Below are positions 42,321-53,370 of a stretch of 64,000 nucleotides of DNA, piece after piece; position 1 is the first letter of the stretch, and every line of letters begins with the position of its first letter. The notes under the pieces are model-generated. The model had not been told where the DNA came from and searched no databases. It worked only from the letters and a program-made list of their open reading frames with translations. Location of the stretch: NCBI RefSeq assembly GCF_037024155.1, contig NZ_JAYKTS010000018.1, positions 1 to 64,000 of the forward strand, in the 5' to 3' direction. A program made the translations under genes and the position numbers. Source of the DNA: Bacillus sp. 2205SS5-2 (lineage in GTDB: Bacteria; Bacillota; Bacilli; Bacillales; Bacillaceae_K).

Positions 42321-44297
42321 TTGAGTGAATTTCAGTTGAAATCAAAATATCAACCACAAGGAGATCAACCGCGGGCCATCCAAAAAATAGTGGATGGAAT
42401 TAATGAAGGACAACGACATCAAACATTATTAGGGGCAACCGGAACAGGGAAAACGTTTACGATGTCAAATGTGATCCAACAAGTCAAAAAACCAACCTTG
42501 GTTATTGCGCATAATAAAACGTTAGCAGGTCAGCTTTATAGTGAATTCAAAGACTTCTTTCCTGATAACGCCGTAGAGTACTTTGTCAGCTATTATGACT
42601 ACTATCAACCTGAAGCTTATGTTCCTCAAACAGATACCTTTATCGAAAAGGATGCCAGTATTAATGATGAAATCGATAAGCTTCGCCATTCCGCAACATC
42701 GTCTCTCTTCGAACGTGAAGATGTTATTATCATAGCGAGCGTGTCGTGTATTTATGGTCTAGGTTCGCCAGAAGAGTATCGTAATCTGGTTGTTTCGCTT
42801 CGTGTCGGTATGGAATTAGAGCGGAACGCCCTTCTTCGTAAACTTGTAGATGTGCAATACGAGCGCAACGATATCGATTTTCGTCGCGGGACGTTTCGTG
42901 TACGTGGAGATGTGGTTGAAATCTTTCCAGCCTCACGAGATGAGCATTGTATTCGAATCGAATTTTTTGGCGATGAAATTGATCGAATTCGAGAAGTAGA
43001 CTCCTTAACTGGCGAGATTATTAGCGAGCGAGACCATGTCGCTATCTTCCCAGCCTCTCACTTCGTAACCCGTGAGGAAAAGATGAAAGTAGCCATCGGA
43101 AATATTGAACATGAGCTAGAAGAACAGCTAAAGATCATGCGTGAAGAGAATCAATTGTTAGAGGCTCAACGATTAGAGCAGCGAACTCGTTATGATTTAG
43201 AGATGATGCAAGAGATGGGCTTTTGTTCAGGCATTGAAAACTATTCTCGGCATTTAACGCTACGTTCTAAAGGGGCTACTCCGTATACATTAATCGATTA
43301 TTTTCCGGAAGACTTTTTGATTATTATTGATGAGTCTCACGTGAGTCTTCCGCAAATTCGAGGGATGTATAACGGTGACCAAGCGAGGAAAAAGGTTCTC
43401 GTGGATCATGGTTTCCGTCTGCCATCGGCAATGGATAATCGTCCTTTAACATTTAAAGAATTTGAAGAAAAAACAAATCAAATTGTTTATGTGACCGCCA
43501 CCCCTGGTCCATATGAAATGGAACATAGTCCAGAAATGGTCGAGCAAATTATTCGACCAACAGGGTTATTGGATCCAACTATTGATGTCCGTCCGATACA
43601 AGGACAAATTGATGATCTCGTAGATGAGATTAATGAAAGAATTCAGCAAAATGAGCGTGTCCTTGTGACAACATTAACGAAAAAAATGTCAGAGGATTTA
43701 TCAGCCTATCTCAAAGAACTCGGGATGAAAGTTCAGTATTTGCACTCTGAAATTAAAACACTAGAACGAATTGAAATTATTCGTGACCTTCGCTTGGGAA
43801 AATACGATGTCTTGATTGGGATTAACTTATTACGAGAAGGGTTAGATATTCCAGAAGTATCGCTCGTCACCATTCTAGATGCAGACAAAGAAGGTTTCCT
43901 GCGCTCTGAGAGGGCGTTAATTCAGACCATTGGTCGTGCCGCTCGTAATTCCAATGGACACGTTATTATGTATGCAGATAAAATGACGGATTCAATGCAA
44001 AAAGCGATTGGTGAAACGAAGCGTCGTCGTCTTCTTCAAGAAGAGAACAATCTAAGATTAGGCGTTACTCCACAAACGATCCAAAAAGATATTCGCGATG
44101 TGATTCGCGCGACAAAAGTGGCTGAGGATCAGGAAGAATTTGACGTACCAAAATCAACGAAAAAAATGACCAAGAAAGAAAAAAATAATCTGATATCTCA
44201 GCTTGAAACCGATATGAAAGCTGCGGCAAAAGCCCTTGACTTTGAACGAGCTGCTCAGCTACGAGATACAATTCTAGAGTTAAAAGCGGAAGGATGA
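42321..44297 (+). CDS. uvrB: UvrB, excinuclease ABC subunit B
   Basis: Damage-verifying helicase-like subunit of nucleotide excision repair. 658 residues from the TTG at 42321, which has TAGGAGG with 7 bases of spacing and gives the family start [19 protein letters not shown]; the TTG at 42297 has no site. Walker [10 protein letters not shown], beta-hairpin region [30 protein letters not shown], and a C-terminal UVR domain ([20 protein letters not shown]) that contacts UvrC/UvrA. It is in an operon with uvrA (7 bp apart) under LexA control. Confidence 0.97.
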   Translation: MSEFQLKSKYQPQGDQPRAIQKIVDGINEGQRHQTLLGATGTGKTFTMSNVIQQVKKPTLVIAHNKTLAGQLYSEFKDFFPDNAVEYFVSYYDYYQPEAYVPQTDTFIEKDASINDEIDKLRHSATSSLFEREDVIIIASVSCIYGLGSPEEYRNLVVSLRVGMELERNALLRKLVDVQYERNDIDFRRGTFRVRGDVVEIFPASRDEHCIRIEFFGDEIDRIREVDSLTGEIISERDHVAIFPASHFVTREEKMKVAIGNIEHELEEQLKIMREENQLLEAQRLEQRTRYDLEMMQEMGFCSGIENYSRHLTLRSKGATPYTLIDYFPEDFLIIIDESHVSLPQIRGMYNGDQARKKVLVDHGFRLPSAMDNRPLTFKEFEEKTNQIVYVTATPGPYEMEHSPEMVEQIIRPTGLLDPTIDVRPIQGQIDDLVDEINERIQQNERVLVTTLTKKMSEDLSAYLKELGMKVQYLHSEIKTLERIEIIRDLRLGKYDVLIGINLLREGLDIPEVSLVTILDADKEGFLRSERALIQTIGRAARNSNGHVIMYADKMTDSMQKAIGETKRRRLLQEENNLRLGVTPQTIQKDIRDVIRATKVAEDQEEFDVPKSTKKMTKKEKNNLISQLETDMKAAAKALDFERAAQLRDTILELKAEG

Positions 44298-44304
44298 CCA
44301 TTAG

Positions 44305-47190
44305 ATGGGTATAGATAAAATTATTGTAAAGGGAGCAAGAGCTCATAATTTAAAAAATATTGATGTCACCATTCCAAGAGATAAACTGGTGGTGTTAACG
44401 GGCTTATCAGGTTCAGGGAAATCATCCTTGGCATTTGATACTGTCTACGCCGAGGGGCAACGTCGTTACGTAGAATCTTTGTCAGCTTATGCACGGCAAT
44501 TTCTAGGGCAAATGGACAAACCGGATGTCGATGCGATTGAAGGGCTGTCTCCTGCGATTTCGATTGATCAAAAAACAACGAGTCGAAACCCGCGTTCGAC
44601 CGTTGGAACCGTAACGGAAATTTATGATTATCTTAGACTTCTCTATGCAAGAGTAGGGAAACCGATTTGCCCGAATCATGGAACTGAAATTTCCTCACAA
44701 ACGATTGAACAGATGGTCGATCGAATTATCGTGTATCCAGAAAGAACAAAGCTCCAGGTTCTCGCGCCGATTGTTTCTGGAAGAAAAGGGACTCATGTAA
44801 AAACACTTGAGGACGTGAAAAAGCAAGGCTATGTTCGTGTCCGTGTAAATGGGGAAATGATCGATTTAAGTGAAGAAATTGAATTGGAAAAAAATAAAAA
44901 ACATAATATTGAAGTAGTCATTGATCGAATTGTTGTGAAAGAGGGAGTGGAAGCGCGTTTAGCTGACTCTCTAGAGTCGGCTCTTAAGCTAGCTGAAGGG
45001 CGCGTCCTGATCGATGTGATGGGAGAAGAAGAGTTATTGTTCTCTGAGCACCATGCTTGTCCAATTTGCGGATTTTCAATTGGCGAGCTTGAACCACGAA
45101 TGTTTTCATTTAACTCTCCATATGGAGCGTGCACGAGCTGTGATGGATTAGGCACGAAGCTCGAGGTGGATAAGGAGCTAGTGATTCCGAATAGTGAATT
45201 GAGCTTACGTGCTCATGCGATTGCTCCGTGGGAGCCGTCAAGTTCTCAATATTATCCGAAAATGCTAGAAGCGGTTGCCACTCATTATGGAATTGATATG
45301 GATGTTCCAGTTGCCCAGTTGCCGCCCGAACACCTGAATAAAATACTTTTCGGTTCTGGTACTGACAAAGTGTATTTCCGTTATGAAAATGATTTCGGAC
45401 AAGTTCGAGAAAATCATATTCAATTTGAAGGTGTGATTGGAAATGTTGAGCGTCGTTACCGTGAAACGAGTTCAGAGTATATTCGGGAACAAATGGAGAA
45501 GTACATGGCACAACAACATTGTCCTTCCTGCAAGGGTCATCGTTTAAAACCTGAAACTCTTTCGGTCAAAGTCGCATCAAAACATATTGGTGAGATTACA
45601 GAGTTGTCAATTGAAGAAGCCGATGCATTCTTCGAGTCATTATCTCTATCAGAAAAAGATATGCAAATTGCCAACCTGATCTTGCGAGAAATTCGGGAAC
45701 GATTAGGATTTTTAGTGAATGTGGGGCTCGATTATTTAACTATGAGCCGTGCGGCAGGAACGCTATCTGGAGGAGAGGCACAGAGAATTCGACTAGCAAC
45801 TCAAATTGGATCCCGTTTAACAGGAGTCTTATATATTCTCGATGAACCTTCGATTGGATTACACCAACGCGATAATGATCGTCTCATTTCAACATTGAAG
45901 AATATGAGAGACATCGGGAATACTTTAATCGTGGTCGAGCATGATGAAGATACGATGCTGGCTGCAGATTATTTAATAGATGTTGGTCCTGGTGCCGGGG
46001 TACATGGCGGAGAAATTGTAGCAGAGGGAACACCGGAGGAAGTCATGAAAAACCCGCACTCCTTAACGGGGCAATATTTAGCAGGGGAAAAATTCATCCC
46101 ACTGCCATTAGAGCGTCGTAAAGATGATGGTCGATTCATAGAGATAATCGGAGCAAAAGCAAACAATTTAAAAAATGTAAAAGTGAAGCTACCACTAGGC
46201 ATGTTTGTCGCTGTCACGGGCGTATCGGGATCAGGAAAGAGTACATTAATTAATGAAATTTTGCATAAATCGCTTGCTCAAAAGCTGCATAAAGCGAAAA
46301 GAAAGCCTGGTAACCATAAAGAAATTAAGGGTGTGGAGTATTTAGATAAGGTGATTGATATCGATCAGTCGCCCATTGGCCGAACACCGCGGTCAAATCC
46401 GGCGACCTATACAGGCGTATTCGATGATATTCGTGATGTTTACGCGTCAACAAATGAAGCCAAAGTAAGAGGCTACAAAAAAGGTCGTTTCTCTTTTAAT
46501 GTAAAAGGTGGACGCTGTGAAGCATGCCGAGGAGACGGAATAATTAAAATTGAAATGCACTTCCTACCAGATGTGTATGTACCTTGTGAGGTCTGCCATG
46601 GAAAGCGCTACAATCGTGAAACGTTAGAAGTTCAATACAAAGGGGAAAATATCTCTGATGTACTAAATATGACGATAGAAGACGCGATTCCTTTCTTTGA
46701 AAACATCCCAAAGATTAGTCGCAAGCTCCAAACTCTTGCTGACGTAGGCTTGGAATATATGAAGCTTGGTCAACCGGCGACGACACTATCTGGAGGGGAA
46801 GCACAACGGGTGAAATTAGCATCTGAGTTACACCGAAGATCCAATGGACGATCTTTTTATATTTTAGATGAACCAACGACAGGATTACATGTGGATGATA
46901 TTGCTCGTTTACTCATCGTGCTGCAACGACTGGTTGAAAATGGCGACACGGTTTTAGTGATTGAACATAATTTAGATGTTATTAAAGGAGCTGATTATTT
47001 GGTTGATCTTGGTCCTGAAGGTGGCGATAAAGGTGGCCAAATTATCGCAAGAGGAACACCAGAAAAAGTGGCTGAAACGAGAGCCTCTTATACTGGGAAA
47101 TACTTAAAACCGATTTTAGAGCGTGATCGAGAGCGAATGAAAAAACGACTGGCTCAACAAGAAGATGTGCGAGAGGAAGTATCAACGTGA
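44305..47190 (+). CDS. uvrA: UvrA, excinuclease ABC subunit A
   Basis: Dimeric ATPase that finds bulky DNA damage and loads UvrB. 961 residues, close to the 957 of B. subtilis. Two ABC modules: Walker [14 protein letters not shown] and [13 protein letters not shown], signatures LSGGEAQR twice. Zinc modules: CPICGF ... [18 protein letters not shown], and CEACRGDG ... [19 protein letters not shown] precedes the ATG. It ends in a terminator. Confidence 0.98.
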   Translation: MGIDKIIVKGARAHNLKNIDVTIPRDKLVVLTGLSGSGKSSLAFDTVYAEGQRRYVESLSAYARQFLGQMDKPDVDAIEGLSPAISIDQKTTSRNPRSTVGTVTEIYDYLRLLYARVGKPICPNHGTEISSQTIEQMVDRIIVYPERTKLQVLAPIVSGRKGTHVKTLEDVKKQGYVRVRVNGEMIDLSEEIELEKNKKHNIEVVIDRIVVKEGVEARLADSLESALKLAEGRVLIDVMGEEELLFSEHHACPICGFSIGELEPRMFSFNSPYGACTSCDGLGTKLEVDKELVIPNSELSLRAHAIAPWEPSSSQYYPKMLEAVATHYGIDMDVPVAQLPPEHLNKILFGSGTDKVYFRYENDFGQVRENHIQFEGVIGNVERRYRETSSEYIREQMEKYMAQQHCPSCKGHRLKPETLSVKVASKHIGEITELSIEEADAFFESLSLSEKDMQIANLILREIRERLGFLVNVGLDYLTMSRAAGTLSGGEAQRIRLATQIGSRLTGVLYILDEPSIGLHQRDNDRLISTLKNMRDIGNTLIVVEHDEDTMLAADYLIDVGPGAGVHGGEIVAEGTPEEVMKNPHSLTGQYLAGEKFIPLPLERRKDDGRFIEIIGAKANNLKNVKVKLPLGMFVAVTGVSGSGKSTLINEILHKSLAQKLHKAKRKPGNHKEIKGVEYLDKVIDIDQSPIGRTPRSNPATYTGVFDDIRDVYASTNEAKVRGYKKGRFSFNVKGGRCEACRGDGIIKIEMHFLPDVYVPCEVCHGKRYNRETLEVQYKGENISDVLNMTIEDAIPFFENIPKISRKLQTLADVGLEYMKLGQPATTLSGGEAQRVKLASELHRRSNGRSFYILDEPTTGLHVDDIARLLIVLQRLVENGDTVLVIEHNLDVIKGADYLVDLGPEGGDKGGQIIARGTPEKVAETRASYTGKYLKPILERDRERMKKRLAQQEDVREEVST

Positions 47191-47243
47191 GCAGTTTCCT
47201 CTGAAAGATGTATCGGTAAATAAGGTAGACCTAGTTATTTCTT

Positions 47244-47275
47244 AAAAGGAGACCCAGATTTGTGGTCTCCTTTTC
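47244..47275 (+). terminator. Terminator after uvrA
   Basis: Perfect 11-bp stem AAAAGGAGACC / GGTCTCCTTTT with a 9-base loop. Confidence 0.85.
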
Positions 47276-47335
47276 GAATTGACTAAACTGAAGTTTTTTA
47301 ATTGCCTATTGAATGGATAATACATCTTAATAAAA

Positions 47336-47431
47336 GGCTTTTTTCGAATATTTTGTTGCTATTGGCACGAAGTCATACAAATCAGGGGACATATTCCGAT
47401 TCGAAAAGCCACAATCTTCGCGAAAACAGCT
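47336..47431. repeat. Intergenic repeat, 96-bp subtype (reversed)
   Basis: The same 96-bp length and core as 33902-33997 but in the opposite orientation: GGCTTTTTTCGAATATTTTG ... AAATCAGGGGACATATTCCG ... CCACAATCTTCGCGAAAACA then GCT. Flanking 8-mers TAATAAAA and GCATAGAA match at 5 of 8. Confidence 0.65.
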
Positions 47432-47642
47432 GCATAGAAATACCACTCCGAGCTCAAGAGTCCTAAGAACCAAATGAAAAATTTCACCAATAGGTCATAA
47501 TTTTCTACTGAATTCAAACATACACTCCTATATTGAGACTTTTTATCACAAACCATCAAGTTCAGATGCCTCACAAAATAGGAGAAGTAAACGAAACTTT
47601 TTAATGAAAATTTCGTAATGTAAATTAAAGGAGTTGAGCGCA

Positions 47643-47957
47643 ATGGAAACGAATAAATTATTATCATCTCTTTCTTATTTGAGTATTTTTTTCGCTGGGT
47701 TTATTTTTCCCTTAATTGTGTTGTTTGTGACCAAAGATAAAGAAGTGAAAGGACATGCGGTGAAAGCTTTAGTTTCTCATATCATCCCAATTGTAGGTGT
47801 ACCATTTATTTTTCTGTCGATCATCTTAGATTTCAACGTATTAAGTGAGGGCAGTGGAATTCCCTTTTTTATGCTTGGTGGAATTGGTCTCTATATGCTG
47901 ATGGTTATCATTATTACGATTTGGAATGTATATAAAGGAGTCAAAGTACTTCTTTAA
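47643..47957 (+). CDS. DUF4870 family membrane protein (YvlA-position)
   Basis: Small membrane protein of 104 residues with three hydrophobic segments (SLSYLSIFFAGFIFPLIVLF, LVSHIIPIVGVPFIFLSIIL, FFMLGGIGLYMLMVIIITIW). The VTKDKEVKGHAVKALVSH stretch between TM1 and TM2 is the DUF4870 hallmark. AAAGGAG lies before the ATG. It heads the yvlBCD-like group and, by position, replaces B. subtilis yvlA. Function unknown. Confidence 0.8.
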   Translation: METNKLLSSLSYLSIFFAGFIFPLIVLFVTKDKEVKGHAVKALVSHIIPIVGVPFIFLSIILDFNVLSEGSGIPFFMLGGIGLYMLMVIIITIWNVYKGVKVLL

Positions 47958-47975
47958 AAAGGAGGAGTCGAGATT

Positions 47976-49058
47976 ATGACAGAAGAGCGTAAGCGAATAT
48001 TAGAAATGGTTGAGAATGGTTCCTTATCGGCACGTGAAGCTCTTACATTGTTAGAAGCCTTAGATTCTGCAGAAGAAACAAGCAAAAAGAAAGAGGAGAA
48101 ATTACTCAACGATTTGGTTATTGCAGTAAACAAAGAGAAAAAAACAGATGGGCCGACTGGTTCATCCACAAAAGAGAAGTTGATGGAATTTATTTCAAGT
48201 ACGATTAAAAAAGTCAAAGATATGGATTTGGATTTTCAGCTTGGTCAACATGCGGATGTGTCCCATGTGTTCCAGCATACTGGTGTAACGGTCCAACAAT
48301 TGGAATTGGATATATCGAATGGAAAAGTGGAGATTATTCCTTGGGATCAGCAGGACGTGCGAATAGAGTGTAATGTTCGTGTGTACCGAACGGAAAAACA
48401 GGAAGAAGCCAGAACAATGTTTCTTAAGAATACGACGTTTTCCATTGAAAATGATAAATTACGCTTTTCAACTCAATTTAAGTGGATGAAGGCAGATACG
48501 ATTCTTTACATCCCAAAGAATGAATATGAAAAGCTGTCGGTTCGAATTTTTAATGGGGGATTAACCGTCAAAGGTTTACAAGTTGAAGACTTTAAATTTA
48601 AAACAGCGAATGGGAAGCTGAATGTTGAACAGCTTTATTCACAGTCGTTGGAAGCGGAAACGGCCAATGGATCAATATCTATTGTGAACTCTTATAGCCG
48701 CAAAATTGAAGCGGAAACGATTAATGGAAGTATCACCTTTAAAGGAGATAGTCAAAAGCTTGATCTTCAATCTCTCAATGGAAATATTCAATGCGATGTG
48801 ACCGGAGATCAGTGTGAAACGCTTCATGCCAAAACGGTTACGGGTAGCGTTGTATTAGCGATTGGGACGGAGCGATCACTTAGTGGAGAATTGAAGTCCA
48901 ACCTAGGAAGTTTTAAAGTTAATCAAATGGGTATTACTATACTAGAAGAGAAAAGTGAACTCGTACAAAAATATATGCGTTTTTCTAAAAAAGGATTAAA
49001 TCCACATATGCTACACGTTTTTGCAGATACAAAAACAGGTTCTATTTCACTTAAATAG
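47976..49058 (+). CDS. yvlB: YvlB, DUF4097 beta-helix-like protein
   Basis: 360 residues. The N-terminal short helical domain (EERKRILEMVENGSLSAREA) resembles the SHOCT/DUF2089-like module; the rest is a DUF4097 repeat region in which SxxxxxxTANGxI-type units recur (FKTANGKLNVEQLY, ETANGSISIVNSY, ETINGSITFKG, SLNGNIQCDV, KTVTGSVVLAI). GGAGGAG precedes the ATG. In B. subtilis yvlABCD is linked to envelope stress; here the same order yvlB-yvlC-yvlD is kept. Confidence 0.9.
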   Translation: MTEERKRILEMVENGSLSAREALTLLEALDSAEETSKKKEEKLLNDLVIAVNKEKKTDGPTGSSTKEKLMEFISSTIKKVKDMDLDFQLGQHADVSHVFQHTGVTVQQLELDISNGKVEIIPWDQQDVRIECNVRVYRTEKQEEARTMFLKNTTFSIENDKLRFSTQFKWMKADTILYIPKNEYEKLSVRIFNGGLTVKGLQVEDFKFKTANGKLNVEQLYSQSLEAETANGSISIVNSYSRKIEAETINGSITFKGDSQKLDLQSLNGNIQCDVTGDQCETLHAKTVTGSVVLAIGTERSLSGELKSNLGSFKVNQMGITILEEKSELVQKYMRFSKKGLNPHMLHVFADTKTGSISLK

Positions 49059-49088
49059 AGAAGCGCCTGAAAGAAGGAGTGATAAGGA

Positions 49089-49280
49089 ATGATGTCCTTA
49101 ACACGATCGGAATCAAATAAGGTCGTCTTTGGTATTATCGGCGGGCTTTCAAAAAAATTAGGAATGAATGCAACGTTATTGCGAATTATTTTTGCAGTAT
49201 TAGTATTCGCAACAGGCTTTTTTCCAATAGTATTCATCTATATTATCTTGGCATGGATCATCCCGAAAGAAAGGGGGTAA
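49089..49280 (+). CDS. yvlC: YvlC, PspC-domain protein
   Basis: 63 residues, a stand-alone PspC domain: SNKVVFGIIGGLSKKLGMNA, then a single TM segment (TLLRIIFAVLVFATGFFPIV) and FIYIILAWIIPKE. Related proteins take part in membrane-stress responses together with phage-shock-like components. AAGGAG lies 9 bases upstream. Part of the yvlBCD group, with yvlD starting 9 bp later. Confidence 0.9.
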   Translation: MMSLTRSESNKVVFGIIGGLSKKLGMNATLLRIIFAVLVFATGFFPIVFIYIILAWIIPKERG

Positions 49281-49289
49281 GTTGAACAA

Positions 49290-49640
49290 GTGAAATGGTT
49301 ATTTACAATTTTGATTAACGCGGTGTTATTTGTAGCTCTTGATGGCTATTTTACTTCTTTCGAGGTCTCTAGTCTTGGTGCGGCTATTGGGGCAAGCTTT
49401 GTATTGTCATTTCTCAATATTTTGGTGCGCCCTATCTTAGTGATTTTGACGCTGCCAGTGACCATTCTTACATTGGGATTCTTCTTATTTGTTATCAATG
49501 CGATCACTTTATTGTTAACCGATGGCCTTATGGGTGATTCTTTTGAAATTTCCGGCTTTGGAATGGCGTTGTTGGCTTCCGTGATTTTATCAATCGTTAA
49601 CCTTGTCTTTCAAAAAGTGATATTTGATAAAGATAAATAG
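49290..49640 (+). CDS. yvlD: YvlD, phage holin family 4 membrane protein
   Basis: 116 residues with four TM segments (FTILINAVLFVALDGYF, AAIGASFVLSFLNILVRPIL, ILTLGFFLFVINAITLLLTD, MALLASVILSIVNLVFQK). NxLVRPILxxLTLPxxxLTLG is the signature of the YvlD/holin-4 family; a true holin function is unproven. GTG start, preceded by AAGGGGG at about 13 bases. Last gene of the group, followed by a terminator. Confidence 0.9.
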   Translation: MKWLFTILINAVLFVALDGYFTSFEVSSLGAAIGASFVLSFLNILVRPILVILTLPVTILTLGFFLFVINAITLLLTDGLMGDSFEISGFGMALLASVILSIVNLVFQKVIFDKDK

Positions 49641-49651
49641 ACTCAAATGTA

Positions 49652-49680
49652 AAACCGTTCCTATATAGGAACGGTTTTTA
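49652..49680 (+). terminator. Terminator after yvlD
   Basis: Near-palindrome AAAACCGTTCCTA / TAGGAACGGTTTT with a T-run on the right. It may also serve the convergent amidase gene, as its left side offers an A-run. Confidence 0.85.
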
Positions 49681-49776
49681 TACATTTTAGGAAGTGAGAG
49701 GAGCGTCTCATTATTACTAACCTACTGTCATTTTTGAAGATCAATGAAGAGATTTCGGAATCAGATAGACCAACCC

Positions 49777-50451
49777 CTATGCTTCTTCACACTTAATGTA
49801 GGAGGAAAAACCCTTCTGTTTTAGTTGATTGGCTAGTTGTTCGGCATTTGCTTTTGAGGAGAAGGCTCCAACCTGGACTTTATATAATCCGGTCTTTTTT
49901 TTCTTGAGTTTATATTGAGTAGCGAGAGCTTTCACAATTCCTTCAGCGACAAGTTTTCGGTAGCGATCAGATTTTAATAGCGCCGCATCCCCTCGGTTAG
50001 TCATGAAACCACATTCGATAAGAACGGCGGTCATTTTAGTTTCCCGTAGCACATGGAAATCGGCCGTTTTGACCCCGCGATCAGACAAACCTGAAGCTGC
50101 AACCAGGTTTGCTTGTATTTTTTTGCCTAACGAGAGGGCATCTGAAGGTCGTGAAGGATGCACATATGTTTCGATTCCACTTATCTCGTTCCATCCTCCA
50201 CTCCCATACGCATTAGCGTGAATGGAAACATAGACATTGACGTTTTTGGCATTGGCATTGTTCGTTCTTTCTGTTAATGGGACGTCCCTAGTGTTCGAAT
50301 GAGTGAAAAAGACGATCACCTTTTCGTAAGCGGATAGAAGGTTTTTCGCATAATCGGCCACTTGAGTGTTGAATTCGTATTCTTTCATGCCACCGGGTGT
50401 ACGTTTACCAGAGGTAGTCAGACCATGACCTGCATCTAGCATAATTTTCAC
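49777..50451 (-). CDS. N-acetylmuramoyl-L-alanine amidase with SPOR domain (CwlC-like)
   Basis: Zinc amidase that cleaves the glycan-peptide bond. 224 residues. Amidase_3 domain: MLDAGHGL, Glu in KEYEFN, SIHANAYGSGGW, and the catalytic ALIECGFMTNRGD-type motif VLIECGFM. The C-terminal SPOR domain (GLYKVQVGAFSSKANAEQLA) binds denuded glycan. No signal peptide, like B. subtilis CwlC, which acts in mother-cell lysis at the end of sporulation. GTG start with GGAGG 9 bases upstream. It is the only intact gene on the minus strand in the window and is convergent with yvlD. Confidence 0.9.
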   Translation of the reverse strand: MKIMLDAGHGLTTSGKRTPGGMKEYEFNTQVADYAKNLLSAYEKVIVFFTHSNTRDVPLTERTNNANAKNVNVYVSIHANAYGSGGWNEISGIETYVHPSRPSDALSLGKKIQANLVAASGLSDRGVKTADFHVLRETKMTAVLIECGFMTNRGDAALLKSDRYRKLVAEGIVKALATQYKLKKKKTGLYKVQVGAFSSKANAEQLANQLKQKGFSSYIKCEEA

Positions 50452-50646
50452 TCTACATGTCCTCCTTTTTTGTTTCTTTCACAATTAACATATAATGGGA
50501 TTGTGAAAAAAGACACGGTGTTTGTTCCTGAGTTTGGCCAAGTTGTTTTCTGGTTTCCCTAAATAGAAAAGTGCTACAATAGGATGGTATATTTGTATAG
50601 GTATCGTTCAACATAATTTGTACATAGGCTTGAAGGAGGAAATACA

Positions 50647-51591
50647 ATGGTAAAAGTACGGACCAATGACATCATCGAAAAATTCAACTTAGATCTTATA
50701 GCTGGGGAAGAAGGGGTTCATCGACCGATTACAACAAGTGACATCTCTCGGCCAGGTCTAGAAATAGCAGGTTATTTTAACTATTATCCAGCGGAGCGAA
50801 TTCAACTCCTCGGGAAGACAGAGCTTTCTTTTTTAGAAAAACTGAGCGAAGACGAAAGAGAAATTCGAATGGGAAAGCTATGTACGGATATTACTCCTGG
50901 AATTTGCATTTCGAGAGAATTAGAAGTCCCAGAAGAATTGATGAAGGCTGCTGAAAAATTTTCTGTGCCTCTTATGCGTTCTGCGATGAAAACAACAAGA
51001 TTTTCCAGTCGACTAACGAATTTTTTAGAAAGTAAGTTAGCTCCAACAACAGCGGTACACGGCGTACTTGTTGATATTTACGGTGTTGGGGTGATGATTA
51101 TTGGGAAGAGTGGCGTCGGAAAAAGTGAGACCGCACTAGAACTTGTCAAACGCGGACATCGTTTAGTCGCAGATGACTGTGTAGAAATTCGTCAAGAGGA
51201 TACGGATACCCTGATTGGAGGGTCACCTGAATTAATTGAACATTTACTTGAAATTCGGGGGCTAGGGATTATTAATGTGATGACTCTATTTGGAGCAGGT
51301 GCTGTTCGTACGTATAAACGAATCACACTGGTCATTAATCTAGAAATTTGGGATAAGTCCAAGCATTATGATCGTTTAGGTTTAGAAGAGGAAACGATGA
51401 GAATTATCGATACAGATGTAACAAAATTAACGGTACCAGTTCGACCCGGGCGAAATTTAGCCGTGATTATTGAAGTGGCAGCCATGAATTTCCGCTTGAA
51501 AAGAATGGGCGTAAACGCAGCCGAGCAATTCCAAGAACGTTTATCGGGAGCGATCACCTCAGGGGAACAAGATGATCACGAAGACTATTAA
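50647..51591 (+). CDS. hprK: HPr kinase/phosphorylase
   Basis: Phosphorylates or dephosphorylates Ser46 of HPr and so controls carbon catabolite repression with CcpA. 314 residues. Walker [14 protein letters not shown], the HprK signature [20 protein letters not shown], and the N-terminal domain start [24 protein letters not shown] precedes the ATG. It is 17 bp upstream of lgt, as in B. subtilis (hprK-lgt-yvoD-ppaX-yvoF). Confidence 0.97.
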   Translation: MVKVRTNDIIEKFNLDLIAGEEGVHRPITTSDISRPGLEIAGYFNYYPAERIQLLGKTELSFLEKLSEDEREIRMGKLCTDITPGICISRELEVPEELMKAAEKFSVPLMRSAMKTTRFSSRLTNFLESKLAPTTAVHGVLVDIYGVGVMIIGKSGVGKSETALELVKRGHRLVADDCVEIRQEDTDTLIGGSPELIEHLLEIRGLGIINVMTLFGAGAVRTYKRITLVINLEIWDKSKHYDRLGLEEETMRIIDTDVTKLTVPVRPGRNLAVIIEVAAMNFRLKRMGVNAAEQFQERLSGAITSGEQDDHEDY

Positions 51592-51608
51592 GAAAAGGAG
51601 TGAAAAAA

Positions 51609-52415
51609 ATGGAACCGATTAATCCAATTGCGCTAGATTTAGGTGCCATTCAAGTAAGGTGGTACGGCATTCTTATTGGACTAGGAATAATTTTAGCATT
51701 ATATTTGGCAATTCGAGAAACAAAGAGATTAGGGCTAAATCCGGATTTATTTGCCGATTTACTGATTTGGGCCATTCCAGCTTCTATCATCTCGGCACGT
51801 ATTTATTATGTGATTTTTCAGTGGGAGTACTATTCGGTGTATCCTGAAAAAATCATTCAAATTTGGACTGGTGGAATTGCGATTCACGGAGCCTTAATTG
51901 GGGCTGTCGTTACAACGATAGTGTTCGCCAAATTAAAAAAAATCTCGTTTTGGGTGTTAGCGGATATTGCTGCACCGAGCTTGCTTGTCGGACAAGCAAT
52001 AGGCCGCTGGGGAAATTTTATGAATCAAGAAGCTCATGGTGGACCGGTAACAAGAGCGTTTTTAGAAGGATTGTTTTTACCAGATTGGATTGTAAACCAA
52101 ATGTACATAGACGGGGTTTATTATCATCCTACCTTTCTGTATGAGTCCCTGTGGAATTTGGCGGGGATTATTCTACTTGTTATCATCAGACGAATGAATC
52201 CTGGAAGAGGGACCATCTTTTTATCGTATGTGATTTGGTATTCTGTCGGTCGATTCTTTATAGAAGGATTACGAACAGACAGCTTAATGCTGACAGAGAG
52301 TTTACGAATGGCAGAAGTGATCTCAATTGCGTTGATTGTCGGGGCAGTTGCTGTTTGGATTTATCGTCGTCAAACCGGAAAGTTATCGGTACGGTACGAT
52401 GAGGTAAATGTCTAA
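51609..52415 (+). CDS. lgt: Prolipoprotein diacylglyceryl transferase
   Basis: Membrane enzyme that adds diacylglycerol to the lipobox Cys of prelipoproteins (CccB here is one substrate). 268 residues with seven TM segments. Signature [15 protein letters not shown] and [11 protein letters not shown]; Arg and His catalytic positions are intact. The ATG at 51609 has GGAG 8 bases upstream; the GTG at 51600 overlaps it. The end overlaps the yvoD reading region but not its preferred start. Confidence 0.96.
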   Translation: MEPINPIALDLGAIQVRWYGILIGLGIILALYLAIRETKRLGLNPDLFADLLIWAIPASIISARIYYVIFQWEYYSVYPEKIIQIWTGGIAIHGALIGAVVTTIVFAKLKKISFWVLADIAAPSLLVGQAIGRWGNFMNQEAHGGPVTRAFLEGLFLPDWIVNQMYIDGVYYHPTFLYESLWNLAGIILLVIIRRMNPGRGTIFLSYVIWYSVGRFFIEGLRTDSLMLTESLRMAEVISIALIVGAVAVWIYRRQTGKLSVRYDEVNV

Positions 52416-52428
52416 AGGAGAGAAATGG

Positions 52429-53370
52429 ATGATGGGATCATTAGTAAAGGGGACAAAAGTAGGGCTCACCACGACCTGGACGTTAGGGAAAATTATTTTC
52501 CCTACCACTTTATTGGTGACACTTGTGCAATACACTCCGCTACTACCATGGTTGATTGAGTGGATTTCACCATTTATGAGTTGGTTTGGTTTATCAGGAG
52601 ATGCGGCTATCCCGCTTGTATTAGGTAATTTTTTGAATTTATATGCGGCGATTGGAGGAATTCTATCGCTTGACTTAACGGTAAAAGAAGTCTTTATCGT
52701 TGCGATGATGTTGTCCTTTTCCCATAATTTACTGATCGAATCGAGTGTCGCCGTTAAGGTAGGGGTCAGGCTTTGGATTATACTCCTTGTCCGGATTGGC
52801 TTAGCTCTCTTTTCTGCTGTAGTTCTTCATCTCGTATGGGACGGAGGGAGTGAACTCGCTCAATATGGGTTTATGCCTTCTGTTCAAGCAGATGTTGGCA
52901 GCTGGGCAATGATTGCCGCGATGGCTTTGCAAAAAGCAACCTTCGGGGTATTGCAGTTAGCTCTAATTGTGATTCCATTGATGATCGGTATTCAATTTTT
53001 GAAAGATTTACAATGGCTACAAAAATTCTCTGCGTTATTAGCTCCGTTTACGAGAAGGCTAGGAATGAATGAAAATACTTCCACTACTTTGGCTGCGGGA
53101 TTACTGTTTGGCTTGGCTTATGGAGCGGGTGTGATGATTCAAGCCGTGAAAGAGGATGGAGTGAGTAAGCGAGACGTCACATTGGCGTTTATTTTTCTAG
53201 TAGGGTGTCATGCAGTTGTAGAGGATACGCTTATTTTCCTTCCACTTGGAATACCGGTGTGGCCTCTATTATTGATTCGACTCGGAACGGCTATTATCTT
53301 AACCTGGGCCATAGGGAGAGCGTGGAAGAAAAAAGAAGTGTCTAATGGAAAGGAATTTACGCTAACATGA
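52429..53370 (+). CDS. yvoD: Nucleoside-recognition (Gate) domain membrane protein, YvoD
   Basis: 313 residues with about eight TM helices containing two Gate (nucleoside-recognition) domains: TTLLVTLVQYTPLLPWLIEW ... ISPFMSWFGLSGDAAIPLVL, and ALIVIPLMIGIQFLKDLQWL ... LAAGLLFGLAYGAGVMIQ. Related to SpoIIIA-linked SpmA/SpmB-type proteins in fold only; substrate unknown. AAAGGAGA lies 7 bases before the ATG at 52429. The stop overlaps ppaX (ATGA). Confidence 0.88.
   Translation: MMGSLVKGTKVGLTTTWTLGKIIFPTTLLVTLVQYTPLLPWLIEWISPFMSWFGLSGDAAIPLVLGNFLNLYAAIGGILSLDLTVKEVFIVAMMLSFSHNLLIESSVAVKVGVRLWIILLVRIGLALFSAVVLHLVWDGGSELAQYGFMPSVQADVGSWAMIAAMALQKATFGVLQLALIVIPLMIGIQFLKDLQWLQKFSALLAPFTRRLGMNENTSTTLAAGLLFGLAYGAGVMIQAVKEDGVSKRDVTLAFIFLVGCHAVVEDTLIFLPLGIPVWPLLLIRLGTAIILTWAIGRAWKKKEVSNGKEFTLT

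Noticed and set aside
49290-49640. Phage holin as evidence of a prophage
   Set aside because: YvlD is a chromosomal member of the holin-4 family in the yvlBCD group; no other phage gene is nearby.
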